The notes under the pieces: model-generated
What the model saw: the letters and a program-made list of their open reading frames with translations, nothing else
Databases searched by the model: none
What the model was told of the DNA's origin: nothing
NCBI GenBank assembly: GCA_905480445.1
Contig: CAJQQJ010000193.1
Coordinates: 1 to 14,730, forward strand
From: an uncultured Alphaproteobacteria bacterium
Lineage (GTDB): Bacteria > Pseudomonadota > Alphaproteobacteria > UBA7985 > CAJQQZ01
Direction: 5' to 3'
DNA: 14,730 nucleotides
In this document: piece after piece, positions 1-7,026 of the stretch
Layout: each line of letters starts with the position of its first letter
Position numbering within the stretch: position 1 is the stretch's first letter
Made by a program: the position numbers and the translations under genes

Positions 1-117
1 TCGAAAAATACAACAAATTCAGGCCTCATCACGCCTTGAAAGGTAAGACACCGATGGAGTACCTTCGAATCAATCAGGCCGATGCCGCATGAGTCTCAAA
101 AGACCTGAACCTATACA
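1..117 (+). mobile_element. Right-hand end of an insertion sequence (IS3/IS481-like)
   Basis: The window opens inside an insertion sequence. It contains the last codons of a DDE transposase (3-92), then about 25 noncoding bases ending in ACA at 115-117. Read inward, the outer end begins TGTATAGGTTCAGG, which fits the TGT...ACA termini of IS481-type elements. The other end, the partner inverted repeat and any target duplication lie outside the window. The boundary at 117 is therefore inferred from the ACA and from where the neighbouring hydrolase reading frame stops, and may be off by several bases. Confidence 0.6.
3..92 (+). CDS. IS transposase, C-terminal fragment (integrase core)
   Basis: An open frame enters from the left edge and ends at TGA 90-92, giving 29 residues. 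It carries the hallmark tail of IS3/IS481 transposases, EKYNKFRPHHALKGKTPMEYL without the rest: a YN..RPH.AL block followed by G.TP.EYL. In these families this segment follows the final Glu of the DDE triad in the rve integrase core. The start and catalytic residues are outside the window, so it cannot be judged intact or dead. IS481 is slightly favoured over IS3 because of the TGT-type end that follows, but the family assignment is tentative. Confidence 0.8.
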   Translation, partial: EKYNKFRPHHALKGKTPMEYLRINQADAA

Positions 118-121
118 GTTT

Positions 122-487
122 TTACTCCGGCGTTGACATATAAGGCAAAGCATGTTTGTATTTGCGCGCTTTCTTAGCTTTTTTTGCCCGAGCAACGGTC
201 TGGTTTTTCACACCGTCGTAAGAGCGTCCAGAACGCTGGTCAATCGCCAGTGCATTGAATCCAAGTGCGTTGAGCTTTGGCGCAATGGTTCTGTATTCCC
301 CACGGCTTGAACCCGCCTGATGGAAGAGAACGATTATAGCTGTGCCTGGGGCATCATAGGCTTGATAAAGATCAGCCGTTACAATCAATCCATCTTGAGA
401 TGGGAATTCTAGTTCTTGGGGCTCAACGGCTTGAACTGCACTCCCCCAAAATAGAACAAAGATAACTGTTGCGCACCAAGATTTCAT
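122..487 (-). pseudogene. Exported alpha/beta hydrolase, truncated beside an IS
   Basis: The 121-residue product begins with a typical Sec signal peptide (residues 1-20, ending AVQA). It continues into the N-terminal half of an alpha/beta hydrolase of the dienelactone-hydrolase-like type: strand FPSQDGL, a VLFHQAGSSRGEY oxyanion-loop region near residue 55, and LGFNALAIDQRSG near residue 80. Proteins of this type normally run to roughly 250-300 residues. Here the frame stops at 122, a few bases from the inferred IS end, so the nucleophile elbow (GxSxG), the acid and the catalytic His are all missing. The start is supported by GGAAGGTG about seven bases upstream. A catalytically dead remnant of an IS insertion is the simplest reading. 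A short secreted peptide is possible but unlikely. Confidence 0.75.
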
Positions 488-560
488 GTCTCACACCTTC
501 CATAACTAGCTTGATAAGAAAGCTAAGCCAGTCTTCGGTTAAAGGCAAAACACGGCCCGG

Positions 561-572
561 TGATCTAAATCA
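561..572. promoter_or_regulatory. Possible FNR/FixK-type box (TGAT-N4-ATCA)
   Basis: TGATCTAAATCA at 561-572 matches the core of the FNR/FixK/Anr consensus TTGAT-N4-ATCAA, missing the outermost T/A on each side. It lies in the 101-base gap between the cupin stop and the start of the truncated hydrolase, about 75 bases upstream of the hydrolase start. If centred near -41.5, it would place transcription start near 525 on the minus strand. No convincing -10 box supports this, so it is an inference from the motif only. Confidence 0.3.
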
Positions 573-588
573 TTGGATCAAGTTCAAT

Positions 589-1125
589 CTACTGAATTGA
601 ATCGACTTTCTTCATCTTGTCGTAATTCTCATCTGTAAAGGGCAAGGCAGCGCCGCTGCTCCAATCAAAGAGGGAGCGTTCAATCGTTGTCAGTGAGGAG
701 AGATAAACATGGATACCAACGCAAGGAACATCGCCGACTGCTTCGACGGAATGGATGCCCTCGGGTCCTATCGTCAACACATCGCCTGGCTTTGAATCTT
801 TGCTACCCTTCAAAACCAATTGGTCGCTCTCGACTTCATAAAATGAATTGCGCTCGGTTCCCTCATAGAGGCCAATAATGGCTGGGGTTTGGTGATCGTG
901 TGGTGGCACATGAAGGTCAGGTTGGAAGCGGCAATGCCAAATCGAGATTTTTTCGTCTTCGAAAAGAATCACATCATCTTCTTCAAAATCTGGAGTCCCA
1001 GATTTGATAGCCTGCGGGTCAGCGAAAGCTGCATCCATCAACTTTCGTACTTGCTGGGCGGGATTAGCACTGCGTGAGGCGTCCGTTAGCTTTCCAACAA
1101 ATTCATCTAGGTTAAAGCTGGTCAT
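589..1125 (-). CDS. Cupin-fold metal-dependent enzyme, cysteine dioxygenase superfamily
   Basis: This 178-residue protein resembles the predicted metal-dependent double-stranded beta-helix enzymes (COG5553-like) related to cysteine dioxygenase. Metal ligands are visible as His76-x-His78 (PPHDH) and His125 (GPEGIHSVEA). His139 and Tyr141 (GIHVYL) match the conserved second-shell His/Tyr pair of cysteine dioxygenase. The Cys that forms the Cys-Tyr crosslink in mammalian enzymes falls on Ile83 by eye alignment, and I see no Arg matching the carboxylate-binding Arg. The fold and an Fe(II) site are therefore likely, but cysteine as substrate is not. The ATG overlaps the moaB stop (ATGA) and has a strong ribosome site inside moaB, so the two are translationally coupled. 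It probably acts in the cytoplasm; the substrate is unknown. Confidence 0.75.
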   Translation of the reverse strand: MTSFNLDEFVGKLTDASRSANPAQQVRKLMDAAFADPQAIKSGTPDFEEDDVILFEDEKISIWHCRFQPDLHVPPHDHQTPAIIGLYEGTERNSFYEVESDQLVLKGSKDSKPGDVLTIGPEGIHSVEAVGDVPCVGIHVYLSSLTTIERSLFDWSSGAALPFTDENYDKMKKVDSIQ

Positions 1126-1667
1126 ATGACTCTCTCCTTATGCTCGTTCAAACGGGGCATAAGTTCTGTCAGGTTGCAAGGTCGGAAACGGTTATCCAGC
1201 TGATGACGCAAGATTTTCGTCCATCCATCTTTGCACGCACCAGGCGAGCCTGGAAGGGCAAAAAGATAGGTGCCCCCTGCCACACCACCAACAGTGCGCG
1301 ACTGCATGGTTGACGTTCCGATCAGATCATAAGACAGCATCCGGAACAACTCACCAAAGCCATCAATCTTCTTCTCAAAGACAGCCTCAAAAGCTTCTGG
1401 TGTTACGTCGCGGCCTGTCACACCGGTGCCACCTGTGGAGACAACCACATCAACATCGGGGCTCTCAATCCAGGAACGTAATTGCTTAATAATTACTTCT
1501 TGGTCATCGCTAACGATTTGGCGAAATACAACCTGATGACCGTCTTCCCTGATCAAACGGTCTAAAGTGTCACCAGACTTATCGTCGTCTTTTGTTCGAC
1601 TGTCAGACACAGTTAAAACGGCAATATTCACGGGGATAAAAGGTCGGCTTTCGTCGATATCTGCCAT
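1122..1667 (-). CDS. moaB: Molybdenum cofactor biosynthesis protein MoaB
   Basis: This 181-residue protein is a full-length MoaB/MogA-family (MoCF_biosynth) protein. It has the N-terminal strand NIAVLTVSDSR (14-24), the molybdopterin-binding loop STGGTGVTGRDVTPEA (77-92) and the ALPGSPGA loop (137-144). The family adenylylates molybdopterin before molybdenum insertion, although some MoaB proteins lack this activity. It acts in the cytoplasm as a small oligomer. The ATG at 1667 is preceded by AAAGGA. It sits 54 bases downstream of the XRE regulator gene and overlaps the cupin gene by four bases, so regulator-moaB-cupin could be one transcript. No other molybdenum gene is in the window. Confidence 0.93.
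   Translation of the reverse strand: MADIDESRPFIPVNIAVLTVSDSRTKDDDKSGDTLDRLIREDGHQVVFRQIVSDDQEVIIKQLRSWIESPDVDVVVSTGGTGVTGRDVTPEAFEAVFEKKIDGFGELFRMLSYDLIGTSTMQSRTVGGVAGGTYLFALPGSPGACKDGWTKILRHQLDNRFRPCNLTELMPRLNEHKERVI
1131..1139 (-). promoter_or_regulatory. Ribosome binding site of the cupin gene, inside moaB
   Basis: AAGGAGAGA on the minus strand lies five bases before the cupin ATG and within the last codons of moaB. It fixes the cupin start at 1125 and supports coupled translation through the four-base ATGA overlap. Confidence 0.75.
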
Positions 1668-1721
1668 GACCGGGGTCCTTTGATAGTTTCAGCCTAGGAA
1701 ATAACCCTCAAACCCGACAGG

Positions 1722-2177
1722 TCAATCTTTTTCCTTTTTGGGACCGGAGTCATAGGATGCTTCATCCTCTTCGTCATCATAGAAGCCTGACAACTCAGTA
1801 TTGCCTTGCGTCAGCGCACCGAAATCGAAATTTCGTTTGTCCAACTGTTCGGCGATCAGCGGCAAAAGCTTCGCAAACTGTTGGTCCGTTAGATTCTGCT
1901 CTCGAGACGCCTCCCAAGCTCTCAATCCTTTTGCTGCGACATCAAAGGATTGACGAGAAATGATTCGATCTTCGCCCCCAGCTACCTGCGTTATTTCGTC
2001 CAAAGAACAGTCGAGAATCGAGGCTATCCGAGTCAGGTTTTCGTATGACGGACTTTTGACTTTCTCAATAATAAGATCTCTGACATAGGTTTCACCAAGG
2101 CCAGCCACGCGAGACAAAGACTTCATATTGTAGCCTCGGCTGCGCATAATCTTTTGAAGTGCCTTTGGATCGATCAT
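1722..2177 (-). CDS. XRE-family (Cro/CI-type) helix-turn-helix regulator
   Basis: The 151-residue product starts with a Cro/CI-type helix-turn-helix (about residues 5-62). Its recognition region reads AGLGETYVRDLIIEK, followed by KSPSYENLTRIASILDCSLDEI, the usual last helices of the fold. The rest (about 70-130) is a helical segment I do not recognise, and the C-terminus is strongly acidic (DDEEDEASYDSG) before a lysine-rich end. There is no S24 peptidase domain, so it is not a self-cleaving LexA/CI-type repressor. I chose the ATG at 2177 because homology begins there. The frame can extend upstream to a TTG at 2231, but those 18 residues look unlike protein. No clear ribosome site precedes either start. 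A strong inverted repeat at 2232-2261 suggests autoregulation, possibly also of moaB and the cupin. Confidence 0.8.
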   Translation of the reverse strand: MIDPKALQKIMRSRGYNMKSLSRVAGLGETYVRDLIIEKVKSPSYENLTRIASILDCSLDEITQVAGGEDRIISRQSFDVAAKGLRAWEASREQNLTDQQFAKLLPLIAEQLDKRNFDFGALTQGNTELSGFYDDEEDEASYDSGPKKEKD

Positions 2178-2231
2178 CTTGTTCTTGTTGTTGGTGCGAA
2201 AAGAATCCGAAAAAAGCAGTAACGAAAACAA

Positions 2232-2261
2232 AGTGGGTTTACAAATGTGTTAAAACCCACT
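2232..2261. promoter_or_regulatory. Inverted repeat, probable operator of the XRE regulator
   Basis: Arms AGTGGGTTT (2232-2240) and AAACCCACT (2253-2261) are perfect nine-base complements around a 12-base AT-rich spacer, which itself contains ACA-N4-TGT. It lies 55 bases upstream of the regulator's ATG on the minus strand. Symmetry, size (about 2.5-3 helical turns) and position fit a dimer operator overlapping the regulator's promoter. It is not followed by a T-run, so it does not look like a terminator. A weak promoter, TTGTAA-N17-TACTGC, partly overlaps it. Confidence 0.55.
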
Positions 2262-2513
2262 ATTTCTGTACTTAGATTGAGTGTCTAGCGCTATTGAAGC
2301 GTGATCTATGATAAGAAGTTGGTTTCATACCGGTGAAATACAGCTCTTGGATACTTAGTGAAATCTGATTTTGCCTCCTCCTCACTACGCAAGATCAGAG
2401 AGTCAATTTTGATCAGATTTTGGCTCTTTCCGTTTCAACTCATCTGGGAGAGGGAAAATTTCCTCTCCCTTTGTCTTTCCTGCACTCTTGGCAGGATGAC
2501 TAACGAGCTTGCC
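2262..2513. other. Noncoding gap between XRE regulator and uracil-DNA glycosylase
   Basis: With the operator above, the gene-free stretch from the regulator ATG to the glycosylase stop is about 336 bases. I see no convincing protein in it. The open plus-strand frame beginning at 2358 has a GTG start without a ribosome site and runs into the glycosylase gene antisense. The only structure noted is the hairpin at 2446-2469. A short sequence, ATCAGATTTTG, and a near copy, ATCTGATTTTG, occur at 2414-2422 and around 2363; they are too short to interpret. Confidence 0.5.
2446..2469. terminator. Hairpin downstream of the uracil-DNA glycosylase gene
   Basis: GGGAGAGG (2446-2453) pairs perfectly with CCTCTCCC (2462-2469) around an eight-base AT-rich loop that can itself pair further (GAAAATTT). 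It lies 45-68 bases beyond the glycosylase stop in the direction of transcription. On the plus strand it is followed by TTTGTCTTT; on the minus strand, the direction that matters for the glycosylase, no T-run follows. It could be a weak terminator or an mRNA 3'-end stem rather than a classical intrinsic terminator. Confidence 0.4.
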
Positions 2514-3371
2514 TCAGATCTGTTCGAGCTTTTTCTGGAAAGACAGGAGGTCCATCCAGGCTTGGCGTTTGGCCGCTGGTTGGCGCAATAAATAGGCAGG
2601 ATGTAGAATAGGCAGTGCAGGAACGGTTCGCTGCTCATCAATTTGATAAGTGGCCCACTTCCCTCGTTGCTTCAAAATCCCCTCCGTTCGGTTAAGCATC
2701 GTTTTCGCGGACAATCCACCAACCAACATGATTGCCGCTGGGTTCACCAGCTCAATATGGCGTTTCATGAAGGGAAGACAGGACGCAACTTCGGCAGACG
2801 TTGGCGTTCGGTTACCAGGTGGGCGCCAAAACAAAATGTTTGTGATGTAGAAGGACGTTCGGTCCAACCCAATGGTTGCCATCATGCGATCAAGCAGCTG
2901 ACCACTAACGCCAACAAAGGGCTTGCCCTGTCGATCTTCATCCGCACCAGGGGCCTCGCCGATCAACATCACCTTCGCTTCTGAGTTACCATCAGCGAAA
3001 ACTGTGTTCATAGCAGTCGCTTTCAGTGGGCAACCCTCGAATGCTTCAACAGCAGATTTCAATTCATCTATAGATTTGCAGGCCTGCGCTAACTGTTCTG
3101 CGTCACGCGCTAGCTGTTCTTCGCTCGCTAAAACAGCCTGGGCAGTGCGACTTGTCTTTGGCTTTTCGCGCTCGGCGCTCGCAACGGCTTCCGCGATGGA
3201 CTGGCGGGGAGGTTCGACCGCCACAGTCGTTAGTGGAGACCAAACGTCGTTAGAAACTATTTCATTTATGCCAGAATCGAGCTGCCACTTCAAAATCTCT
3301 AAAGCAGATTGATAGGACAGATTTTCCAAGACCGACACAAAGTTTCCCAACTTGATAAAGAGGCGACGCAA
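2514..3371 (-). CDS. Uracil-DNA glycosylase, family 4 (alphaproteobacterial type)
   Basis: The enzyme removes uracil from DNA, the first step of base excision repair. Seen here: the active-site loop GEAPGADEDRQGKPFVG (138-154), the RPPGNRTPT block (183-191) and the C-terminal HPAYLLR motif (257-263). Family-4 enzymes normally hold a [4Fe-4S] cluster with four Cys. By eye, only the first (Cys114) and fourth (Cys198) remain; the second is Lys117 and the third is Trp182, just before RPPGNR. I recall this variant in other alphaproteobacteria. The N-terminal third (about 45-105) is a low-complexity Ala/Glu-rich linker. The start is unsure: TTG at 3371 gives 285 residues, while GTG at 3338, preceded by GGGAAAC, would give 274. 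It diverges from ETF-QO. Confidence 0.88.
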   Translation of the reverse strand: MRRLFIKLGNFVSVLENLSYQSALEILKWQLDSGINEIVSNDVWSPLTTVAVEPPRQSIAEAVASAEREKPKTSRTAQAVLASEEQLARDAEQLAQACKSIDELKSAVEAFEGCPLKATAMNTVFADGNSEAKVMLIGEAPGADEDRQGKPFVGVSGQLLDRMMATIGLDRTSFYITNILFWRPPGNRTPTSAEVASCLPFMKRHIELVNPAAIMLVGGLSAKTMLNRTEGILKQRGKWATYQIDEQRTVPALPILHPAYLLRQPAAKRQAWMDLLSFQKKLEQI

Positions 3372-3544
3372 AATGTAAGGAAATCACCAAGGCAATCAAG
3401 CTTATTTCGATTCCTGTTCAGAGAAAGCAACTAACACCTTCATTTTCAGTGGAAATAGTCTAAAAGGCTTGGGAAAATAGCCCGAAATTCAATAGATTTT
3501 GGCTCAGAGTCAACTGGCGTAGAAAAGATAGATAGAGGCCCGTT

Positions 3545-5197
3545 ATGGAACGCGAATCAATGGAGTATGATGTTGTTATCGTTGGAGCGGGGCCAGCTGG
3601 TCTATCCGCCGCGATAAAGCTCAAGCAATTGGCGGCTGAAGGCGGCCAAGAGATCGCTGTCTGCGTTCTCGAAAAAGGCTCAGAAGTTGGCGCTCATATC
3701 ATGTCGGGTGCTGTAATGGAGCCTCGCGCTATGGATGAGCTCTTTCCTGATTGGAAAGAGATGGGCGCACCGCTGAACACGCCTGTTACTTCCGAGAAAT
3801 TCTTGTTGCTCGGAAAAGAGAAATCTCTGTCGGTTCCGATTTGGATGCTACCCGGCCAGCTTCACAACGATGGCAACTACATCATCTCACTCGGCAATGT
3901 TTGTCGTTGGTTGGGTGAACAAGCCGAAGGTCTGGGTGTTGAAATTTATCCCGGTTTTGCTGCAGCCGAAGTCCTTTACAACGATGACGGATCTGTCAAA
4001 GGTGTTGCAACTGGCGATATGGGCATCGGCAAAGACGGCGAGAAAAAAGGCACACACGAGCCCGGTCTTGAACTACATGCGCGCTACACTCTCTTCGCAG
4101 AGGGCTGCCGTGGTTCACTGACCAAAGGCCTAATGACCAAGTTCGATCTCAATAGTGACAACGATCCACAGACATTCGGTATCGGCATCAAAGAGCTCTG
4201 GGAGCTGCCAGAAGATCAACACAGTGAAGGTCAAATCGTTCACACTGCTGGATGGCCGATGGATACTAAGACCTGGGGTGGCTCATTCATCTATCACCTC
4301 AGTGATCGTCAGGCCTATGTTGGTTATGTTGTCGGCCTCGACTATCAAAACCCTCACCTTTCTCCGTTCGAAGAGTTCCAACGCTTTAAGACACATCCAG
4401 CCATTCGTAAAATGCTGGAAGGTGGCAAGCGCATTTCTTATGGTGCACGTGCGCTAAACGAAGGCGGCCTGCAATCTATCCCAACGTTGGCCTTCCCAGG
4501 TGGTGCACTTATCGGCTGTACTGCAGGTTTCCTAAACGTGCCAAAAATCAAAGGCAGCCACAACGCCATGAAAACTGGCATGTTGGCGGCTGAATCAGTT
4601 TTTGAAGACTTTGTCGCCGAAGAAAAATCAACCGACAAAGTTTTGAATTCCTACCCTGAAAAGTTCAAAGCTTCTTGGGTCTATAAAGAACTGCATGCCG
4701 TTCGTAACTTCCGCCCGGCTTTCGCAAAATTCGGTATGCTAGGCTTCGCTATCGGTGGCGCAGAACTAAAGCTGCTAGGTGGCAAGTCACCTTGGACGTT
4801 CCGTCATAAGCACAAAGACCACGAAAGTCTTAGGCCAGCAGCCGATATGCCAAAGATTGACTATCCAAAACCGGATAATGTTGTCAGCTTTGACCGCAAT
4901 TCATCGGTCTTTTTGTCTGCAACGAATCACGAGGAAGATCAGCCGGTTCACCTAACACTGAAGGATGCTTCTGTTCCGATTGAACACAATCTCGCAATTT
5001 ACGACGCTCCAGAGCAAAGATTCTGCCCAGCTGGCGTCTATGAGATCGTTCGTGATGACGATGGATCAAATCCTCGTCTACAGATCAACGCACAGAATTG
5101 TGTTCACTGTAAAACTTGTGATATCAAAGACCCATCACAAAATATCAACTGGGTAACACCAGAAGGTGGCGGTGGACCGAACTATCCAAACATGTAG
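3545..5197 (+). CDS. Electron transfer flavoprotein-ubiquinone oxidoreductase
   Basis: ETF-QO passes electrons from reduced electron transfer flavoprotein (fed by acyl-CoA and amino-acid dehydrogenases) to ubiquinone at the inner membrane. The 550-residue length is right for the family. The N-terminal FAD Rossmann motif is VIVGAGPAGLSAA (G14xG16xxG19). The C-terminal [4Fe-4S] site has Cys494, Cys519, Cys522 and Cys525, the same 25-3-3 spacing as the human enzyme. The stretch GALIGCTAGFLNVPKIKGSHNAMK near residue 320-345 is typical of the family's FAD/quinone region. The ATG at 3545 has GAGG seven bases upstream; an internal ATG at residue 6 is less well placed. It heads a plus-strand run with the TPR gene and ispE. 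No ETF subunit genes are in the window. Confidence 0.96.
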   Translation: MERESMEYDVVIVGAGPAGLSAAIKLKQLAAEGGQEIAVCVLEKGSEVGAHIMSGAVMEPRAMDELFPDWKEMGAPLNTPVTSEKFLLLGKEKSLSVPIWMLPGQLHNDGNYIISLGNVCRWLGEQAEGLGVEIYPGFAAAEVLYNDDGSVKGVATGDMGIGKDGEKKGTHEPGLELHARYTLFAEGCRGSLTKGLMTKFDLNSDNDPQTFGIGIKELWELPEDQHSEGQIVHTAGWPMDTKTWGGSFIYHLSDRQAYVGYVVGLDYQNPHLSPFEEFQRFKTHPAIRKMLEGGKRISYGARALNEGGLQSIPTLAFPGGALIGCTAGFLNVPKIKGSHNAMKTGMLAAESVFEDFVAEEKSTDKVLNSYPEKFKASWVYKELHAVRNFRPAFAKFGMLGFAIGGAELKLLGGKSPWTFRHKHKDHESLRPAADMPKIDYPKPDNVVSFDRNSSVFLSATNHEEDQPVHLTLKDASVPIEHNLAIYDAPEQRFCPAGVYEIVRDDDGSNPRLQINAQNCVHCKTCDIKDPSQNINWVTPEGGGGPNYPNM

Positions 5198-5235
5198 GTT
5201 TACCGTAAGCTTGCCTTAGAAAACTCTAATTTATG

Positions 5236-5240
5236 AGGAA
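5236..5240 (+). promoter_or_regulatory. Ribosome binding site choosing the second ATG of the TPR gene
   Basis: GAGGA at 5235-5239 or so overlaps the first in-frame ATG (5233) and precedes the second ATG (5251) by about 11 bases. The first ATG itself has no ribosome site (CTCTAATTT before it), so the start at 5251 is preferred. Confidence 0.5.
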
Positions 5241-5250
5241 TGTTGGCCGA

Positions 5251-6993
5251 ATGAATGCTGGAATAGTTAACAAATTCAAACTTGTTTTTGCCAGCTGCGC
5301 TTGCGCCGGCTTTCTTACGACTTCTGCCGCCGCTCCATTACAAGCTGCGGCTCAAGATCTCACACAATCCTTGCCCATGCGCGTCGGAAACTATATTTCG
5401 CCCTTTGGTCATTATTTGGCTGCGTTCCATGCCGAACGTCAGAAAAACTATTCCCTCGCCGCTGACTTACTCAGCGTCACTAGAATGCGCGATGACAGCA
5501 ATGCTTTCTTGCAAGACAACCAGCATCAGTGGTTGGTAACGGAAGGCCGTTATGTTGATGCCGCTTCCTTGGCTGAAAATTTGTTAAAGATGAGCCCAGA
5601 CAGCATCTTTGGGCAAAGGACATTGTTTGTTGATGCTGTCAGTCGAGACGACTGGAAAGCCGCAAAAACCTTTCTGCCACCCTTTCCAGAACAAGGCCTA
5701 GATGCTTATCTGGTTCCTTTGCAAACGGCCTGGACGGCCGCACAGGAAGGTGACCACAAGGCCGCGCTCGAAGCGCTGCAAAGATTTAGAGAAGAGCCGA
5801 GCCTCGAGCCAATTGGCATCATAACCGAGGCTTTGTTGCACGAGCAAGCTGGCAACAATCAGCAAGCCATCGATTTCTATGACAAAGCCTTGAATCTGTA
5901 TGAAGTCCCACCTGAGCGGCTCGTTGCACTAGCAGGCAATCTATTTGAAAGAACGGACCAAACACAACGCGCACAAGATCTCTATTCTAGCTTTTTGGTG
6001 CAGTCGCCGCGCAACCACCATATCCAGGCTCGGTTAGAGGCCGCGCTTCAAGGCAAAACGGCAACGCCGTTGATATCCGGCCCACGCGCAGGACTGGCCG
6101 AAGGTGCCTATGCTTTGGCACGTGTCATCTATCGTGACAAGCTTGATCCAGTCGCTTTAACTCTTGCCAACATCGCTCTACACCTTTCACCCAGTGAACC
6201 AGCCTACGTCCTACTTGCGGGGAGAATGTTGAGTGACCAAAAGCGTTATAACGATGCCCTTGTTCTGTATGAAAGCATTAGTGCGGACTCGTTGGCTTAC
6301 TATTCTACCCAGCTGATAAAATCGAATAACCTGTCCGATGCAGGTCGTTTTGAAGAAGCAATCACTTTGCTGAAGGATCTAGCAAAGAAACAACCCGAAA
6401 GAGCAGATGCTCTAGTCCAGCTCGGTAATATACTAAGACGCAATGAGCGTAATGAAGAAGCCGCTGAAGCTTACGATAATGCAGTGAGCCGTACCAGCGA
6501 TCCAAGTGAGCTTGGATGGCGGACTTATTACTTTAGAGGTATCGCCCACGAACAATCCGGTGATTGGCCGGCCGCCGAAGCGAGCCTACAACAGGCACTT
6601 GTCCTTAATCCAGACCAACCCTTGGTTCTAAATTACTTGGGCTACAGCTGGGCGGACATGAAAATCAATCTGGTTGAGGCTTTGGACATGTTAAATCGGG
6701 CAGTGGATAGTCGACCAAATGACGGCTACATTGTTGACTCTCTCGGTTGGGTTCTTTTCCAATTGGGCAGAGTAGAAGAGGCCCTGCCTCATTTAGAAAA
6801 GGCCGTGGAAATCCTTCCTGGAGATCCTGTCATCAACGATCACGTCGGTGACGCCTATTGGTTGGTAGGTCGTAAAAGAGAAGCCCGTTATCAATGGCGC
6901 CGTGCTTTGTCTTTCGATCCTGTTGAAAAGGATGAAAAGGCCATCAACTCAAAACTTGAGAACGGCTATCCCAATGAGACAGCAGAGAACTAG
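5251..6993 (+). CDS. Exported tetratricopeptide-repeat protein
   Basis: The 580-residue product starts with a signal sequence: positively charged NKFK, a hydrophobic stretch around LVFASCACAGFL, and a likely cleavage near PLQA/AAQ. A Cys in FASC could be a weak lipobox, so lipoprotein status is open. Most of the mature protein is helical repeats. The clearest TPRs are in the last 250 residues, including a LNYLGYSWAD repeat, GYIVDSLGWVLFQLGRVEEAL, and DPVINDHVGDAYWLVGRKREA followed by QWRRAL. TPRs scaffold protein-protein contacts; no enzyme domain is visible. An envelope location follows from the signal sequence. A TPR gene between ETF-QO and ispE recurs in alphaproteobacteria as I recall it, but its role is unknown. 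An upstream ATG at 5233 would add six residues. Confidence 0.88.
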   Translation: MNAGIVNKFKLVFASCACAGFLTTSAAAPLQAAAQDLTQSLPMRVGNYISPFGHYLAAFHAERQKNYSLAADLLSVTRMRDDSNAFLQDNQHQWLVTEGRYVDAASLAENLLKMSPDSIFGQRTLFVDAVSRDDWKAAKTFLPPFPEQGLDAYLVPLQTAWTAAQEGDHKAALEALQRFREEPSLEPIGIITEALLHEQAGNNQQAIDFYDKALNLYEVPPERLVALAGNLFERTDQTQRAQDLYSSFLVQSPRNHHIQARLEAALQGKTATPLISGPRAGLAEGAYALARVIYRDKLDPVALTLANIALHLSPSEPAYVLLAGRMLSDQKRYNDALVLYESISADSLAYYSTQLIKSNNLSDAGRFEEAITLLKDLAKKQPERADALVQLGNILRRNERNEEAAEAYDNAVSRTSDPSELGWRTYYFRGIAHEQSGDWPAAEASLQQALVLNPDQPLVLNYLGYSWADMKINLVEALDMLNRAVDSRPNDGYIVDSLGWVLFQLGRVEEALPHLEKAVEILPGDPVINDHVGDAYWLVGRKREARYQWRRALSFDPVEKDEKAINSKLENGYPNETAEN

Positions 6994-7026
6994 TCTCTGA
7001 CCCCTGCCTCGTCTTTAGTACAGAAG

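Noticed and set aside
507..525. TAGCTT/AAGCTA inverted repeat near the hydrolase start
   Set aside because: Only six-base arms around seven bases in an AT-rich leader; too weak to call an operator or terminator.
2178..2231. N-terminal extension of the XRE regulator from a TTG start
   Set aside because: The extra residues do not match the family and would leave the start one base from the inverted repeat; the ATG at 2177 is preferred.
2358..2591. Plus-strand open frame of 77 codons in the gap before the glycosylase
   Set aside because: GTG start without a ribosome site, no recognisable motif, and its second half is antisense to the glycosylase gene.
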